From NCBI GenBank assembly GCA_004026145.2, contig CP034989.1:1821134-1885133 (forward strand): a stretch of DNA of 64,000 nt. The letters run 5' to 3'. Below the pieces are notes generated by a model. The model ran no database searches. It saw only the letters and a program-made list of their open reading frames with translations, and was not told the origin of the DNA. A program made the translations under genes and the position numbers. Shown piece by piece: positions 1-11,532 of the stretch (positions are counted from its first letter, which is position 1; every line of letters starts with the position of its first letter). The DNA comes from Takifugu bimaculatus. Its lineage: Eukaryota > Chordata > Actinopteri > Tetraodontiformes > Tetraodontidae.

Positions 1-1148
1 TCTGCGTTTACTATCATATTTATAAACATGTTAGCCAAGTGTTAGCACACTAATCAGTGTGTTTTGTTCACTTAGATGACACATTAATGTAAATGGTAAC
101 CCGGGTCCCCCTCCATGGGTGCTAGCATGTTGCTATGCTATATTTCTACTGCATGAGCAAATAAACATATGATCGGACAGGACACTTTCAAAAACAGTGG
201 AGGTTGAGGGTCTGCGTTCACGCCACTGGATGGCGCCAAATTTCACTCCCTAAATTTAATTCCAGATTTTCCTAAATTCCAAACAATAGTGCTGAAAATG
301 GAAATCCCCCCCGGTCAAACCTGCTTGTTTTAGCTGATTTGTTGAGATCTTGAATGCTCTCTTGAAGAGCAAACTCAATAAGTTCCTGGTTTATGCTGTC
401 CTGCTCCAGGTCGTCCATGTCTGACTTTAAAGTGCCCAACAAGGCTGAGTTCTTTGTTTAAACAGCCTGTAAATGTGACAAAAACAGACAGCATGGTTGT
501 GTTTCAACCCCTCTGATCTGGAACGTTCACGCACGTCTCACCTGTTGATCTGATCCCAAGGCCTTGAACGCTCTGCAGGCTCCCCCTGTATTTTTGTTTT
601 GAAGGGTTGTTGTTGCTGCCTGGGTTATATTTGTCCCGCTTCAGCCCGGTGTCACATTTTCACTTCCTGTGTCCGATTGCTGCATCGCCACATCAATCAC
701 TGAGTCTGATAAAAAAGCACATTCGAGGCCTCCCACACGACAAAGATCGGTATTGATGTGGAACCAGCGACCAGTGCAGCGGCGGAGGATGCCCCCGCCC
801 CCCTTTCCTCCCCTTTTTAAACAGCTGGGGTAATAACCCCGGCCCGCCATCGACGCCGTGTCACAGAACAAGCGCCCACAAACAAATTGATACGTGGGAG
901 TTTATGGAATCAAGTCCGAGACGGCGTCAGTGTGTGACACAGTGATTCAGCCTGTAGGCGGCCTCTCCACCACGTCAAAAAAGCCTCAGCAGCCTGGAGC
1001 GAGCGCATGCTGCCAGCCCATCCTCAGATTTCACTCGGACACGGCGCGCACACACACACACAGACACAATGTGCTCTGTCTCTGACCTGAAGCCGCTCAG
1101 CCGCTTTTTCATGCACGCCGTTTGAGTAACCACGGATTTTTGCTCCAT
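1..1148. other. Upstream region of the kit-ligand gene, no gene seen
   Basis: No open frame here looks like a conserved protein and no splice-consistent exon was found. The stretch contains a short CA run near 1050 and presumably the promoter and 5' UTR of the kit-ligand gene starting at 1149. No convincing TATA box or CpG-dense core could be assigned by eye. Confidence 0.4.
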
Positions 1149-3635
1149 ATGAGGAAGAATGTGAGTATCATAATTTGTTTTGTGTGTGTTTAGTTGCGCC
1201 TTTTAATTCTTTACATGCATCCTTTGTACGTTTGGAGCTGATCTTGTTTCATGTGGACAACCTCTGAGTAACGCCAACCTTTACCTGGACCTTTTAAAGT
1301 TAGACGTTGAATTGATTTAAACCTGAAAAAGGCTCAGTGGTATTTTTATTTCATCTTTATTCAGTCCTGTTTGGCTCCTCAGACCCATCAGCACACTCAT
1401 TCACGCCTACAGGAGATGTAGAGCCCTCTAATTAGGCGAAGGCGTGTGTTTTGGGGACACCCTGGGACATGCAAACTACTCCTGGCAGGAATTGAACCAA
1501 TAATCTTTCAATAACCGCGTTGAGGTCAAACCACAGTTCAATATAAGTCCTGCTGCAACTCTGAGGAGCACATCCCATCTTCTAAAAGTGTTTTAGGATG
1601 TGTTCCATATCTGTTCTTTCAGATCTTGGAAGCAACTTGTCTCCTCTTGGGTCTGTTCGCGAGTTTGCGCCTCTGCTCTGGAAAACTGATGACACCCATA
1701 ACTGATGATGTGAGCAAGCTGTCCTCACTGGTGAGACGCCTCACAAGCCCGACGTGTGACTCTTTCGCTCATCGCCAGCAAATCTGGGATGCAAACCTGT
1801 CTCGAACTGTGTTGCAGAAGCAGAACGTTCCCTCCGATTATGAGATTCCCGTCAGCTCCATCCCCAAAGACGTGGTACGTAAGAACACAGCAGTGACGTT
1901 TGGGTCGACCTAAATGGATGGTTTTGAAGACGGGGTGTTGATTCTCGCAGGCCGGCACGTGCTGGGTGGTCTTAAACATATACCCTTTGGAGCAGAGTCT
2001 TCGGAACCTGGCCGGCATGTTTGGCGCCGTCTCCTCCAACAGAGAGCAGATCAGCGTCTTCATATCCATGCTGAAGAGCCTCCGCTTCACCTTCAACCAC
2101 GAGGAGCTGGTGAGTTCCCGGGTCTGGTGGGGCAAGTGTCCGGAGGCGCGGGGCCGGGGGCCCGGTTTTCAGGATTTAATAATTCAGCTCTCGAGATTGC
2201 TTGTGGTTGTGTGATCCCTCAGGAAGCGGCGATGCAACTCTTTCAGTGTCATTATCGAGAGAGGGGCCTGATGTCCGGTCTTTACTTTGACTACATCAAA
2301 GACATCCTCCACGCCGCCTCTCAAGGAACATCCGGCCTCCCGTGCAAGCCCCCGCCGTGCCTTAACCAGCATCCCTCTCCAGGTGATTGCTCATTTGCAT
2401 TCCTTTTTTAAATTTTTAATGGACATTTGAAAGGCGGAATAGAAGCCTGTTAGAGGGTATTGATTTTTGAAGACGGACACCAGGGAGGGGAATCAGATAT
2501 TAGACGCACGGGCAATGAAATGCACAGGCGAGACGAAAGAGGCATTAACATGGATCCCTCGACATCTTAGAATAGAACTGTAGTTTAATTGTAGATGAGG
2601 TCATTCAGGAATTACACGGTGGTGAGTCCTGCTTGGTTTCAACGATTCATCGCTTAATTTAAAAGCATCCCAAGGAATATCTAACAGATTCGGCCTCCTG
2701 CTATCAGATTTCTGTCGCCAATAACATTTGCATCTTCCAGGGGGTCAGGAGGAGGGTCGAGGCTCCAGCTGGTCGATCAGAAGCGCCCTGGATTCTGGTA
2801 CTCATCCCTTTTACAGCTTGTGCCGTTATCCTCCTGTGGCTGGTAAGGAAGTGAGCATTCCGGATAGCATAGCCGCTATAAGAGCAACTGACGTAGCCGC
2901 TATAAGAGCAAGTTGAAACTGAGGTTTCAAGCAGTACGTCGAGATGTTTGCGCAGACATACATGTGATCATTGGGTGTTACTGTAGTAATTATTCTATAA
3001 ACATCTAGTAATTATAATGAAATTATGTCATATCAGGCGCGCTAATGTGTAATAGACGTTTTACAGTAAATGAGATTATACTCTAATGTGAACTATTTAA
3101 CATTGCCAACTGTGAACGTGTAGCAATCGTGCTAACAGCTGCTAGCTATTTAGGCAACTTTCCATGATCAAATTATTTGCGGTTGTATTCAAACATATTC
3201 TTTTATCCCTCGGTTTATTCTGTCATTTCAACCAAACACCGTTGTGTTAAACCATGAAAATCCCCAATAGTAATGTTCTTTTCTGAATTAATAAGGCTAC
3301 GGCGTAATGCGCTTCCATTTCCAGGAAGTCGGTTCCTCGCAGAACTAACAACCGTTCATCAAATATTAACTAGCACATTTAGGCCGTCATTACCGAGCAC
3401 GATGACGTTTGCCATAAACACCAGAGCCGCTTGGCTTGAGTGTGATTTTATTATTTTATTCCATTCTCAGGGGAAGTCTGGGCGTCTCTCTCCCAGCTGC
3501 AACATTGAGGACCTTCGACTGCGGCCTTTTGACATGATCCCGACCGTTTCCATCTCCGTCCCGCTCCAAACGCTCCCCAATCCTGCCGACAGCGAGCCGG
3601 TGCAGGATTCCGTCCGTGAACACGAGAGCAGCTGA
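1149..3635 (+). CDS. kitlg: Kit ligand (stem cell factor)
   Basis: Ligand of the receptor tyrosine kinase Kit, made as a membrane-anchored cytokine; in fish it acts in pigment-cell, germ-cell and blood development. Exons read: 1149-1160, 1623-1730, 1818-1874, 1951-2109, 2223-2382, about 2741-2842, 3471-3635. The first exon is only ATG plus three codons, as in mammalian KITLG. Exon 2 gives the hydrophobic signal peptide (ILEATCLLLGLFASLRLC). The body shows the family pattern KQNVPSDYEIPVSSIPKDVA followed by GTCWVVLNIY, and later FQCHYRERG, which supply the expected cytokine cysteines. The transmembrane segment is WILVLIPFTACAVILLWL, followed by a cytoplasmic tail of about 54 residues. The exon 5 to transmembrane-exon junction is one base out of frame at a GGGG run (see findings). 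Teleosts often have two copies (kitlga, kitlgb); which one this is was not resolved. Confidence 0.85.
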
Positions 3636-5538
3636 AGCGCGACGGATCTATAGGACCAGAAGAACGACCTCTGAGAACGTGAAGCCTGGCCAGATACCTG
3701 CACCTGGAGGATGTCTGATCTGGGATCGGTCCTTGCATTTAATTTCTGGTTGCATCATTAATTTTTCCCCCATTTTTGGGGCACAACGTAGCCGAGCCGC
3801 TGTCGATGACATCAGAAATGGCCACCGAAGACGCTGCATTTGATCTCTCACAACTTGTTGACGTCCTCTGAGCTGCGATCTCCCACAAATCACCGTCCCG
3901 GTCGAGAACAACACGCCGAGCATGTCGAACAAGCGTCCCACTTTTGTGTATCAAAGATGAGACCAGATGGCAGATAGCCGTCGCCAGAGGCGCTTTGAAT
4001 CCGCCCATTGTGTCCCAAAGCTGTTGCCCAGCGATCTATAGCCGCCGCTTGGCCTCCGCGGGAGTGTTTGGACTTTTTAATGCCTCATTCACTGAGTCAA
4101 TCACGTTCAGTCATAAGAGCATGACTCCCCGGGCGCGTGCGCGCACGCTCATGCGTCAGCGGGAGACGGGACTGGCGGGGACGAGGGAGAGCGAGGCTGA
4201 CGGGGACGGATGGAGGAACGGGCGGATGAGCTCAGTGAGGAGCATAAGGAGGGCTTGTTCTCGCCACAAAAGAACTGGCCGTAGGCTGGAGGAAATACCA
4301 GTTCCAAACACCACTGATGTCGGCAGATCCCGATGAATCAGCAGGGGAGGAATCTTTCCAGACCGCAGACGGCAGAGATGCTTTACCTCCGGTGGTACCA
4401 GGGGGGATCGGTTTGTCTACAGATGCTTTGTGGCTTCAGAGCTGTGTATTTTTTAGGGCGATCTGTGTTTGTCGCCCATGGTTGGGTTATTTGTTACTCG
4501 TGAGACAATTTGCAACTAACGTCTCGATGTCTTTTTGTACAATTGTTGCAGCTGAGCAACTTTTGCGTATCGTGGATGGAGGAAAAAACTGTGAAAACAT
4601 AGTGTGAAGTGATTCATCGCCACCCGTGACGGCCGTGCTGTGACTGGAGCTGAACTAATGTTTTTATCCATTACGCAACAGTGCTGACTGTCGCAAATAT
4701 TTGATGTCTTACTGTCCTCCAGACTTACTGTGGTTTGGCCGATGTGAATTAACCCGTTCATCTACTGGAAACATGTTGTGAATGTGGGCCGACTGTGTAC
4801 TCAAAGACGGTTGTGTCAGACTTAATATACTGTATATTGTCAACTTAATTTGGTGTGAAAAATACTTTTACTCAAGTAAAAACTAGAAATGCGACAATGA
4901 CAACGACTCTTTTATGAGGTATGGTTGAAGTCCATTTATTACCATTTTATTAAAACTTTCACTCCAATTACCTCACCGATATTTAATTATTGCATATTAA
5001 TTATATATAACATATCAATACAAAAGTTTGGCAGTGTGCAGCACACATTAGAGTTACGTCAATGCTTTGTGAAGTCACAAAAGATGAAATAAAAATACAT
5101 TAAAACATGATAATGTCACTATGAATGCCTTTTAAGTACTTTTGCACAAATACTTTTGTATATTGGGTTTCATTATTAGGGCATGGACAAGTACTGAATA
5201 ACAAATTCAATAGTAGGAAGAATATGACCCTATTAAACGATTAAATCTTGATTACGTTTTTTAAGCTTAAGTTCATTTCTAAAGTTGAGCCGATTTTCTT
5301 TGTTTTCCTCCACTTTAATTACGTGCTTTTATTCCGTAAACACACTTCCGCCGGAAACACCCAGACTTTTGTTTTGGAAAGCCGCTGCCCAGCGGCCGCC
5401 ATTATTCTTCCTGGCTTGACGGTCCATTAAAAGACGGATAAATACTTTTAAGCAACACTTGAACGTAAAGTCTAACGCTGCCGGCCTGGTGTAGCTGTTT
5501 ATCCAGCCAATGAAGTGGTGAAAAAGGCGGAGCGAAAA
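3636..5538. other. 3' UTR and spacer between kitlg and the TINF2-domain zinc-finger gene
   Basis: No conserved coding segment was recognised; the open frames here (for example around 3944-4607) lack family motifs and splice context. The right end holds an ETS-like double site, CTTCCGCCGGAAAC, near 5345, a plausible core-promoter element for the gene that starts at 5539. Confidence 0.4.
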
Positions 5539-8500
5539 ATGGAAAAACGTGTAAATACTGCAGGTAAGTTGCTAAGCTAACTTTAGCGCGCTAACAGTAG
5601 CTGCCGTGCCAGGAGCAGAGTAGCAACGCAAACCATCTGTTGCGATATATTGAGTGTATGTTTTTGATTCAACGCCATCGTGTGCGTGTTGGAGCATCTT
5701 TTGCAACACATCTGCCCACATTCTGCAAAAATTCTCCGTGAGTGCTGGTTTGTGCCGCTGCTCGATGTTCCAATGAACACATCTTTTACACCGGATGTCT
5801 CGAACCGCCGTGTTGTGCTGGCTAACACCACACGACACCCCTGTTGCTGCACAATGCCCATATTGGCTTCCCCTAAACTTTGAATCCCACACTGCATTCG
5901 TTTGGCGCTCATTCTCCCCAAGAGCGTTCATGCAATCGTCCATAATTTTCCTTCTGCAGTTGTCAATGGGTTAGATAGCTGCAGCGCCCCCAGCGGCGGT
6001 TTAACTGATGCCTTCGCGCCCTCGACTTGTCCTGTTGTGTGTTTGTGGTGTAACTACAGCTGTACTGTGTTGCACAGGTGTCCTCCCGCTGGCCTCCCTT
6101 CGCTTGATGGCGTCCCCGCTGCAGCTGACGTACTCGTTCATGTGGCAGGTGATAAGGCAGAGAAATGTGAAGCTGTACAGCAAAGTGGAGGAGTTTATCA
6201 CCATGGTAACGCAAGCCGTTCCCGAGCTCATGACTTTCAAGCAGACGGCGCAGCTCCTGTTGGGGTTGAGAGCGAGGGTGAGAAGACTTCACTTGTGTGT
6301 GGACCTGATTTATGCCCGCTTCGTCTACATCCTGTATTCTTTTGCATCCCAGATCATTTTGGATTTGCTGAACAAAGAGGGGCCACCAGATTCCAGAGCT
6401 ATTCAGATTCTCATAAATAAGCTAAAGGTCTCGTCTAACGTGGTAAGGTTTTAAGTTCATTGTAACTTTTTATTTCCTGCAAAAGCAGGCAGAGTTGACG
6501 TCTCTCGTCTTGTGTTGCAGAAGGACGCGGAGGTGGAGAAATCACAAACAAACTTCATGGTGCTGGTCCAGAATCTGCAGAAGAATCCTGCTGAGAGGAA
6601 GCTCTTTTTCCAGGTACCTAAATCTACGATCTGCTTTTTTCTAATCCAAGTAAAGTAAATGAGACCAATGGCACATTCCTCCCTCCCCTCCCCCAGAAAT
6701 AAACGCTCCTTCCTTTTGTGGTCTCTGCAGGAAGTGTTTCCTGTTCAGTATGGAACAAAGTTTGACACGGCATTGCAGGCTCTGATCGCAGGCCTGGTGT
6801 GCAAGCTGGAACAACTCTTTCCTGTTCCCAACCTGTCCCAGGTGTGTGCTTGTGCTCATGTTCACTCTGGGTTTCTCTTTGTTTCAAGTGAAAGCGTGTC
6901 CATGTTGGCGCCTCCCAACAAAATGAAACAAATCCAGTGGGGTTTTGATGGCGAATTCTCGTGATTTCCTGCAGCTTGGGACCATGATCTCGATGGAGGC
7001 CTCGGTACTGGAGGCATGTGGGGGCCTGATACCAGACCCCAGGGACCTGAGGACTCTCCTCGTACACCAGAAGGCCAAAGGACTCCTGGGTGTCAAAGGT
7101 ACGACTGCCTAAGCATCGGTTGAATAAAAAATATTCAGTTCAATCCAAAGTAAAGTGGTGACAGAGCTTTCCCGTTACGTGCAGCGGCCGTCTCCTCCTC
7201 GGTAGGCGACTGCGTGCTCGATTCCCTCGCGTATCGCTCCAAACCCGCAGAACCCCCGGCGCCACCAAAATCGCCAAAGCCAGCAGAGGTCGCCGTGAGC
7301 GAGAGGAGCCCTGCCTCCCTCAGCGACACCGAGGACGTGGACGGGATATCGGATGAATCCGACAACCCGGCGTTCCTGGCCGCCGAAGCACAGCAAGAGA
7401 AATACGGCAGCAAAACAGCCGAGGGCGGCGCCGCGGACGCCGGGGATCAGACCGCGGCGAAGCCGGGGCAGGAGAGCGGCGTGCCGGACGAGCCTGCCGC
7501 CGCCCCACCGGGTGCAGAGGAAGCGGCGGCAGGGGAGAAACCCGGAGCGCAGCGGGAGGTCCCGTTAAAATCCATCCCCTTCCGAGTCGTTCAGATGCCG
7601 AGCAAAGCGGCGGCCGCCTTCCAGAGTCTGGGAGGCGGCGACGCCAAAGGCGGCCAGAAGCCCCAGACCCAACGGGTCACGCTGCACCAGTGGGTGTCGC
7701 AGAAAATCGCCACGAATTCCCTCTCGCTCCCCACCCTGCCCCCACTGCCTCCGCCCAGGTTCGGCTACGGAGACGACATGCAGCCCAGCATCCGCAAGAA
7801 GAAGCAGATCCGGCCGCCGTCCGACCGGTTCGCCTGCAGCGTGTGCGACAAGAGCTTCCCCTACCAGTCCAAACTGACCGACCACGAGCGCATCCACACG
7901 GGAGAGAAGCCGTTCGCCTGCACCGCCTGCAACAAGAGCTTCAGGACGCAGGCGTTCCTCAAGAACCACCTGAAGACCCACAGCACCGTGCGGCCCTACG
8001 CCTGCGGCCAGTGCGGCAAGTGCTTCGCCAAGCTGCAGACGCTAACGAAGCACATGCTGGCGCACAGCGGCCAGAAGCCCTTCTACTGCGACATCTGCAA
8101 CAAGGGCTTCACCCAGTCCACCTACTTCAAGAGGCACATGGAGTGTCACACCAGCCAGATGACGTACCCCTGCAAGCACTGCAACAAGTGCTTCCCCACG
8201 GCCTTCAAGCTGACCAACCACGAGCGCTGGCACACCAGGGACCGCCCTCACATGTGCGAGCGCTGCGGGAAGAGGTTCCTGGTCCCCAGCCTGCTGAAGA
8301 GGCACATGGGGTACCACATCGGCGACCGCCAGTACCTGTGCTCCCAGTGCGGGAAGACCTTCGTCTATCTGTCCGACCTGAAGAGACACCAGCAAGACCA
8401 CGTGCCCAAAGCCAAGATCCCGTGCCCCGTCTGCCAGAAGAAGTTCTCCAGCAAGTACTGCCTGAGGGTCCACCTGAGGATCCACACCATGGAGCGGCCC

Positions 8501-8851
8501 TACCGCTGCTCCATATGCGACAAGACCTTCACCCAAGTGGGGAACCTGAAGGTCCACATCAGGCTGCACACCAACGAGCGCCCGTTCAGCTGCGACGTGT
8601 GCGGGAAGACCTACAAGCTGGCGTCCCACCTCAACGTCCACAAGCGGACTCACACGTGCAAGAAGCCCTGGACGTGCGACACGTGCGGGAAGGGCTTCTC
8701 CGTGCCGGGGCTCCTCAAGAAGCACGAGCAGCTGCACACCCGGGACGCCAACTCCGACTTCGCCGGCAAACGGAGACACCGGGGCAAGCACAAGAAGCAC
8801 TCGCTCAAGAGTAAGTACGACGAGGAAGACGAGGGCAGTGACGATTATTAA
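5539..8851 (+). CDS. TINF2 N-domain protein with 11 C2H2 zinc fingers
   Basis: Probable nuclear DNA-binding protein of 769 residues. Exons 5539-5563, 6078-6277, 6353-6442, 6521-6613, 6731-6841, 6975-7098 and 7185-8851 join in one frame (2310 bases). Residues about 10-210 resemble the N-terminal domain of the shelterin protein TIN2: LTYSFMWQVIRQRNVKLYSK and LLLGLRARIILDLL match its WQVVRGR and MGLKAKVVVELIL segments, and YGTKFDTALQALIAGLVCKL matches [20 protein letters not shown]. An acidic, Ala/Pro-rich linker follows (about 220-425). Eleven tandem C2H2 fingers span about 430-735, beginning FACSVCDKSF and ending with a finger starting WTCDTCGKGF. Only the first linker is the classical TGEKP type. 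The tail is basic then acidic (KSKYDEEDEGSDDY). The finger exon is markedly GC-rich at third positions. Binding specificity and any telomere role are unknown. A poly(A) signal AATAAA lies at 9393-9398. Confidence 0.88.
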
Positions 8852-9392
8852 GGCGTCTTCCCAAACCCCCGCGACGCGTTCAATCATGCCGTTCGATTTT
8901 TTTAAATTTTCGTTTCGTAGCACTGATGTTATATAATCACTCTAACTTTGGTATAATTGTCAGCATTAGGTCAAATAATCTGGATTTAGCAGAGCTGTCA
9001 GACTGTTTTTATGTTGGGAAAAAGGGTCATCCATTGTTGGATTCCTGCTCTTGGAATTATGGAAAAGACACACACACACACATTGTAAAGGAAGTATTCC
9101 TCCTCATGTGCTGTAGATAGCTGGTTGCGTAATAATGTTGTGGCGTCAACATACGTGGAACCTGAGCGGTTAGAACGGATCTCACGCGTTTCCCGTAAAC
9201 TTTCCTCCATTCTTAGGATTTGTGTTTATTAGAATCTTCTCTCCTTTTTTTTCCCCCGTGATGTTAAAGTAGGAAAAAACGTGTTGTGTGCCGCAGGCAT
9301 CCCGAAGGAAAATCCACGGCAATAAATCTGCTGTCGAACAGTGTGGATGGTTAGAAGTCGTCAGCTGTTCAATGGTTATTTTGATGCTTTAC

Positions 9393-9398
9393 AATAAA
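9393..9398 (+). terminator. Candidate poly(A) signal of the TINF2-domain zinc-finger gene
   Basis: An AATAAA hexamer lies about 540 bases after the stop codon, on the coding strand of the zinc-finger gene. Confidence 0.5.
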
Positions 9399-11345
9399 AT
9401 CATTATACGCTCCCAACGTGTGATTCCGGGCTCATGTTGTGCTTGTTAATTACATCGTTATTACATTGTGTGCAGTTTGTGGCAGAGATATGAAGGAGGA
9501 GGTTACAACCAAGAGAGGTTACATTTAGGGACACATTAGGGCAGCGAAGAGGCTTTTTCCAACCCCCCCACCCCCCCTTTCTGGGGGTAAACGAAGGCAG
9601 GACTCCTTTTCATGGTTTGACCCGACATTTTCGTGACGACGCAGCAGAAAACGTGGCCCAGGTGGTGAGCAGAGTCACCGATGTACTTCTTTAAATTGGC
9701 TTGAGCTCTTGTTATCGATTAGCTTCGGTGGGGACGAAACTAAACTTTCTTTCATCATATCTGCTGAATTATGGTTAGCTTGCGTTGCTAATGGAGACAC
9801 AGTGGGATTAATGCATGTTTAGCCATGAAGCTCCTTCTGTCTAACACCACCAGAGGTGGAAATAATCCCCCCTTTCTTCCTGCGTGGTTATATCTCACGC
9901 TCTTTTACCCCTCCCTGCTAATGACCGCTCATCTGACCTTCTGATCCCATCCAAAGGGACCCCGTCCCCCCCGTGCCCCGGTCCCTATTCTTCCACCTCC
10001 ACCTCCTTCCATTGGACCGGCCCCGCTCTCTGACTCAGGATGTGAGCTCACTGGCTCCGTCTGCCGCCGTTCACCCCCGTATCACTGCGGCCGATTGTTG
10101 CGGCCGCCGAGTCACCCGAGTCACATTGAAGCGACTCGACCACGTCTGGCCCGGGCAGACGGGCGGACGCACGGGGCCGAGGCTGCGATGGACGTGCAGC
10201 AGCCTGAGTCAGAGGGGCCTCTTCTCTTTATCTACAGCATATAGAACAACACCGTCGTGTCACCAGGCAACACCCCTGCGGTCAGCCGACGGACTCTCAG
10301 CCCTGCTTGTGATCCCCACCAGACATTTCCAACAGATAAAAGCATTTCTGATAATTATAGGTTCTTTTTGAATGTGAGTGGGACTGTGAGGAAGCCGTCT
10401 TACTCCCAAAGTGGGTTATTTTACATGTAACCTCCCGGGATTTTTATCGAGGACTATTTTTCACAGCTCCCTTTTTTGGCCCTCTTTTTGACAATGCAAA
10501 TAACTTATCACTGAAGGGGGAGGGGGGAGTTCTGGCCCAGGTCAGAGACAAAACCGATGATACCGGATCGGTTCTAGTTCAGCAACAGTCAGAGGAAAAG
10601 TTTGAGAGCCTCCTTTTTAAAACCAGTTTATGGCTTCTCAGATGAGGATTTATTGACTGTTGTTAATGATTCCCATCAGGTGGGGGGCTCCTGAATGCTG
10701 GTTACGTGTGTGTGTGTGTGTGTGTCTAGTTGATGTTGGGGTTTTACTTTTCTTGGGTTTCATCTGCCTTGGTTCTAAATTTCCTTCCCATAAAAAGTCT
10801 GAGTGATTGATGCAGTTACATGTTCATTACTAGTGTTTTAATTGTGGCCGAAGCCCTTGATGGTGGAAATGCACCTCCTTAAATGTTTCACGTGCACCTA
10901 AACACCCGCGATCAGAGGCCACTTCAGGTACTTTGTCCCCAGATGTGTCCCGAACAGCCAAGCGCCAAGTTATGGAACCACAGCTGGCCGAAGGACCCCG
11001 AGCAGCTGGAAACAGGACTAGTAATTGTCCGGCAGCCATCAGGTATTTGGAATTCTCACAGCTTGTACGGTTTAAAAAAAACAGTACATTTTTATCCATT
11101 TATTCTAATTATTTCAAATATGTCTAAAACCTGGTACAGTATTTTGGTACGATACTGCCACCAACAGGCCATAAGTGGAATTGCATCAAACCTGGTGGAA
11201 CAAGACTCCTCATCAGTAATCTATTATTTTAGGATATCCTGAATCCTGTTATGTTTGAAACATCCTGACGCTTCCTTTCCAATGACAACAGGTCATAAAG
11301 GTAAGGCTGCGTCAAATAAACAACCACATAACTCCGTCACCAGCT

Positions 11346-11351
11346 TTTATT
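11346..11351 (-). terminator. Candidate poly(A) signal of ints13
   Basis: TTTATT on the plus strand is AATAAA on the minus strand, about 180 bases after the ints13 stop codon. Confidence 0.55.
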
Positions 11352-11532
11352 ACCTTTCACAATGTGCCAAGAGCATAATTATAAAATCCTGGATTAAAAA
11401 AAAATTAGAAAGTACAGTTTTCGCCGTCCGTTTCATCACATGTCTTGTTAGGAATACAAGTCGAGACATAATTCTGTGAAGCATTCCAGTCCCAAATCTC
11501 ATCCTGGGCAGGGCTCAACCTCGGTGGCGCCA

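Larger units (their letters stand above)
8852..11532. other. Convergent 3' UTRs and spacer between the zinc-finger gene and ints13
   Basis: Contains a plus-strand AATAAA at 9393-9398 for the zinc-finger gene and a minus-strand AATAAA (TTTATT at 11346-11351) for ints13. A GT run lies near 10706 and a CA run near 9068. No conserved exon was seen. The open frame around 9973-10371 has no family resemblance and no supporting splice sites. Confidence 0.5.

Noticed and set aside
3273..4607. Several 90-130 residue open frames between kitlg and the zinc-finger gene
   Set aside because: Apart from the kitlg last exon (3471-3635), none has splice context, motifs or plausible composition.
7690..8814. 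374-residue open frame inside the zinc-finger exon
   Set aside because: It overlaps the C2H2 array in another frame and reads as Arg/His/Gln-rich shadow sequence caused by GC-rich third positions.
8042..8923. 293-residue minus-strand open frame opposite the zinc fingers
   Set aside because: An antisense shadow of the GC-rich finger exon with a Val/Leu-rich composition and no family resemblance.
9973..10371. 132-residue open frame
   Set aside because: Low-complexity Arg/Ser-rich sequence between convergent genes, with no recognised homology.
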